Origin: Clostridia bacterium
GTDB lineage: Bacteria > Bacillota > Clostridia > Oscillospirales > Acutalibacteraceae
Assembly: GCA_017513195.1 (NCBI GenBank)
Contig: JAFXGM010000024.1
Coordinates: forward strand, 62,001 to 126,000
DNA length: 64,000 nucleotides
Reading direction: 5' to 3'
Shown: positions 63,735 through 64,000 of the stretch, one piece after another
Numbering within the stretch: the stretch's first letter is position 1
Layout: each line of letters opens with the position of its first letter
Made by a program: the position numbers and the translations under genes
Notes under the pieces: model-generated
The model's input: only the letters and a program-made list of their open reading frames with translations
Databases searched by the model: none
What the model was told of the DNA's origin: nothing

Positions 63735-64000
63735 ATGAGCTTTATTAACGATGATTTTATTTTAACCAACGAAACGGCTAAGCGTCTTTATCACGATTAT
63801 GCTGAAAAAATGCCGATTATTGACTACCACTGTCATATAAATCCAAAAGAAATTTATGAAAATAAAAAGTTTAAAAATATTACTGAAATTTGGCTTGGCG
63901 GCGACCACTACAAGTGGCGTTTAATCCGTAGCAACGGTACCCCCGAAAACGAGATTACGGGCGATGCTGACGATTACACCAAGTTTTTGCGTTTTGCCGA
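63735..64000 (+). CDS. uxaC: glucuronate (uronate) isomerase, 3' part outside window
   Basis: The first 88 residues are inside the window, starting at ATG 63735 after [34 protein letters not shown] (HxH metal ligands), [21 protein letters not shown] are typical of UxaC. It isomerises D-glucuronate to D-fructuronate and D-galacturonate to D-tagaturonate, the entry to uronate catabolism. Together with the rhamnosidase, it suggests use of pectin-type sugars. The rest of the gene runs off the right edge. Confidence 0.92.
   Translation, partial: MSFINDDFILTNETAKRLYHDYAEKMPIIDYHCHINPKEIYENKKFKNITEIWLGGDHYKWRLIRSNGTPENEITGDADDYTKFLRFA

Overview
The window is a low-GC Firmicutes chromosome segment, most likely from an anaerobic, gut-type spore-forming Clostridium relative (Clostridia, perhaps Oscillospiraceae). 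Supporting signs are a spoIIR gene, a long single-chain pyruvate:ferredoxin oxidoreductase, the dgt-dnaG-rpoD order, tepA beside an ftsK/spoIIIE gene, strong AGGAGG-type ribosome sites, many intrinsic terminators and several sugar-degrading enzymes. No phage, transposase, CRISPR array or rRNA was seen; one tRNA (Leu, CAA) is present. The genus assignment is inference.

Layout. 1-6.5 kb: a carbohydrate-type accessory locus with two tandem amidohydrolases, two AraC regulators, an ADP-ribosylglycohydrolase-family protein and a DUF4091 protein. 6.5-9.7 kb: ftsK/spoIIIE and tepA. 9.9-17.1 kb: a regulator with two different DNA-binding domains, a region with three phased palindromes, a small Cys-rich protein and an 1819-residue wall-anchored VWA/pilin-repeat protein. 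17.2-22.4 kb: tRNA-Leu, then a minus-strand cluster of SbcD/YhaO-like nuclease, SbcC/YhaN-like ATPase, aldo/keto reductase and DUF1893. 22.5-32.7 kb: a LytTR-DUF3021 pair followed by housekeeping genes (NodB deacetylase, M55 peptidase, ispE, spoIIR, rpmE, yigZ-like, dgt, dnaG, rpoD). 32.7-39.3 kb, minus strand: rlmB, a degenerate P-type-ATPase-like membrane protein, metG, tatD and a tiny Asn/Lys-rich reading frame. 39.4-47.7 kb: enolase, GtrA, an FAD oxidoreductase, then a three-gene surface-glycan block (GT2-GT4 fusion, GT2, DUF2142). 47.9-54.9 kb: nifJ and two near-identical GH20-like enzymes. 54.9-60.7 kb, minus strand: an RsgI-like lipoprotein, ruvX, a histidine phosphatase, a GH78 rhamnosidase and an SGNH hydrolase. 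60.8-64 kb: cyclophilin, rfbA, two related small membrane proteins (the second frameshifted) and the start of uxaC.

Working together: the GH78, GH20-like, DUF4091, SGNH and uronate isomerase genes fit intracellular breakdown of plant or host glycans, with AraC regulators controlling at least the first locus. The glycosyltransferase block, GtrA and RfbA fit building a surface polysaccharide, probably with rhamnose. The most unusual items are the catalytically dead P-type-ATPase-like protein, the phased palindromes upstream of the large adhesin, the exact LytTR-type direct repeats, and a 274-bp terminal-inverted-repeat element between metG and its neighbour.
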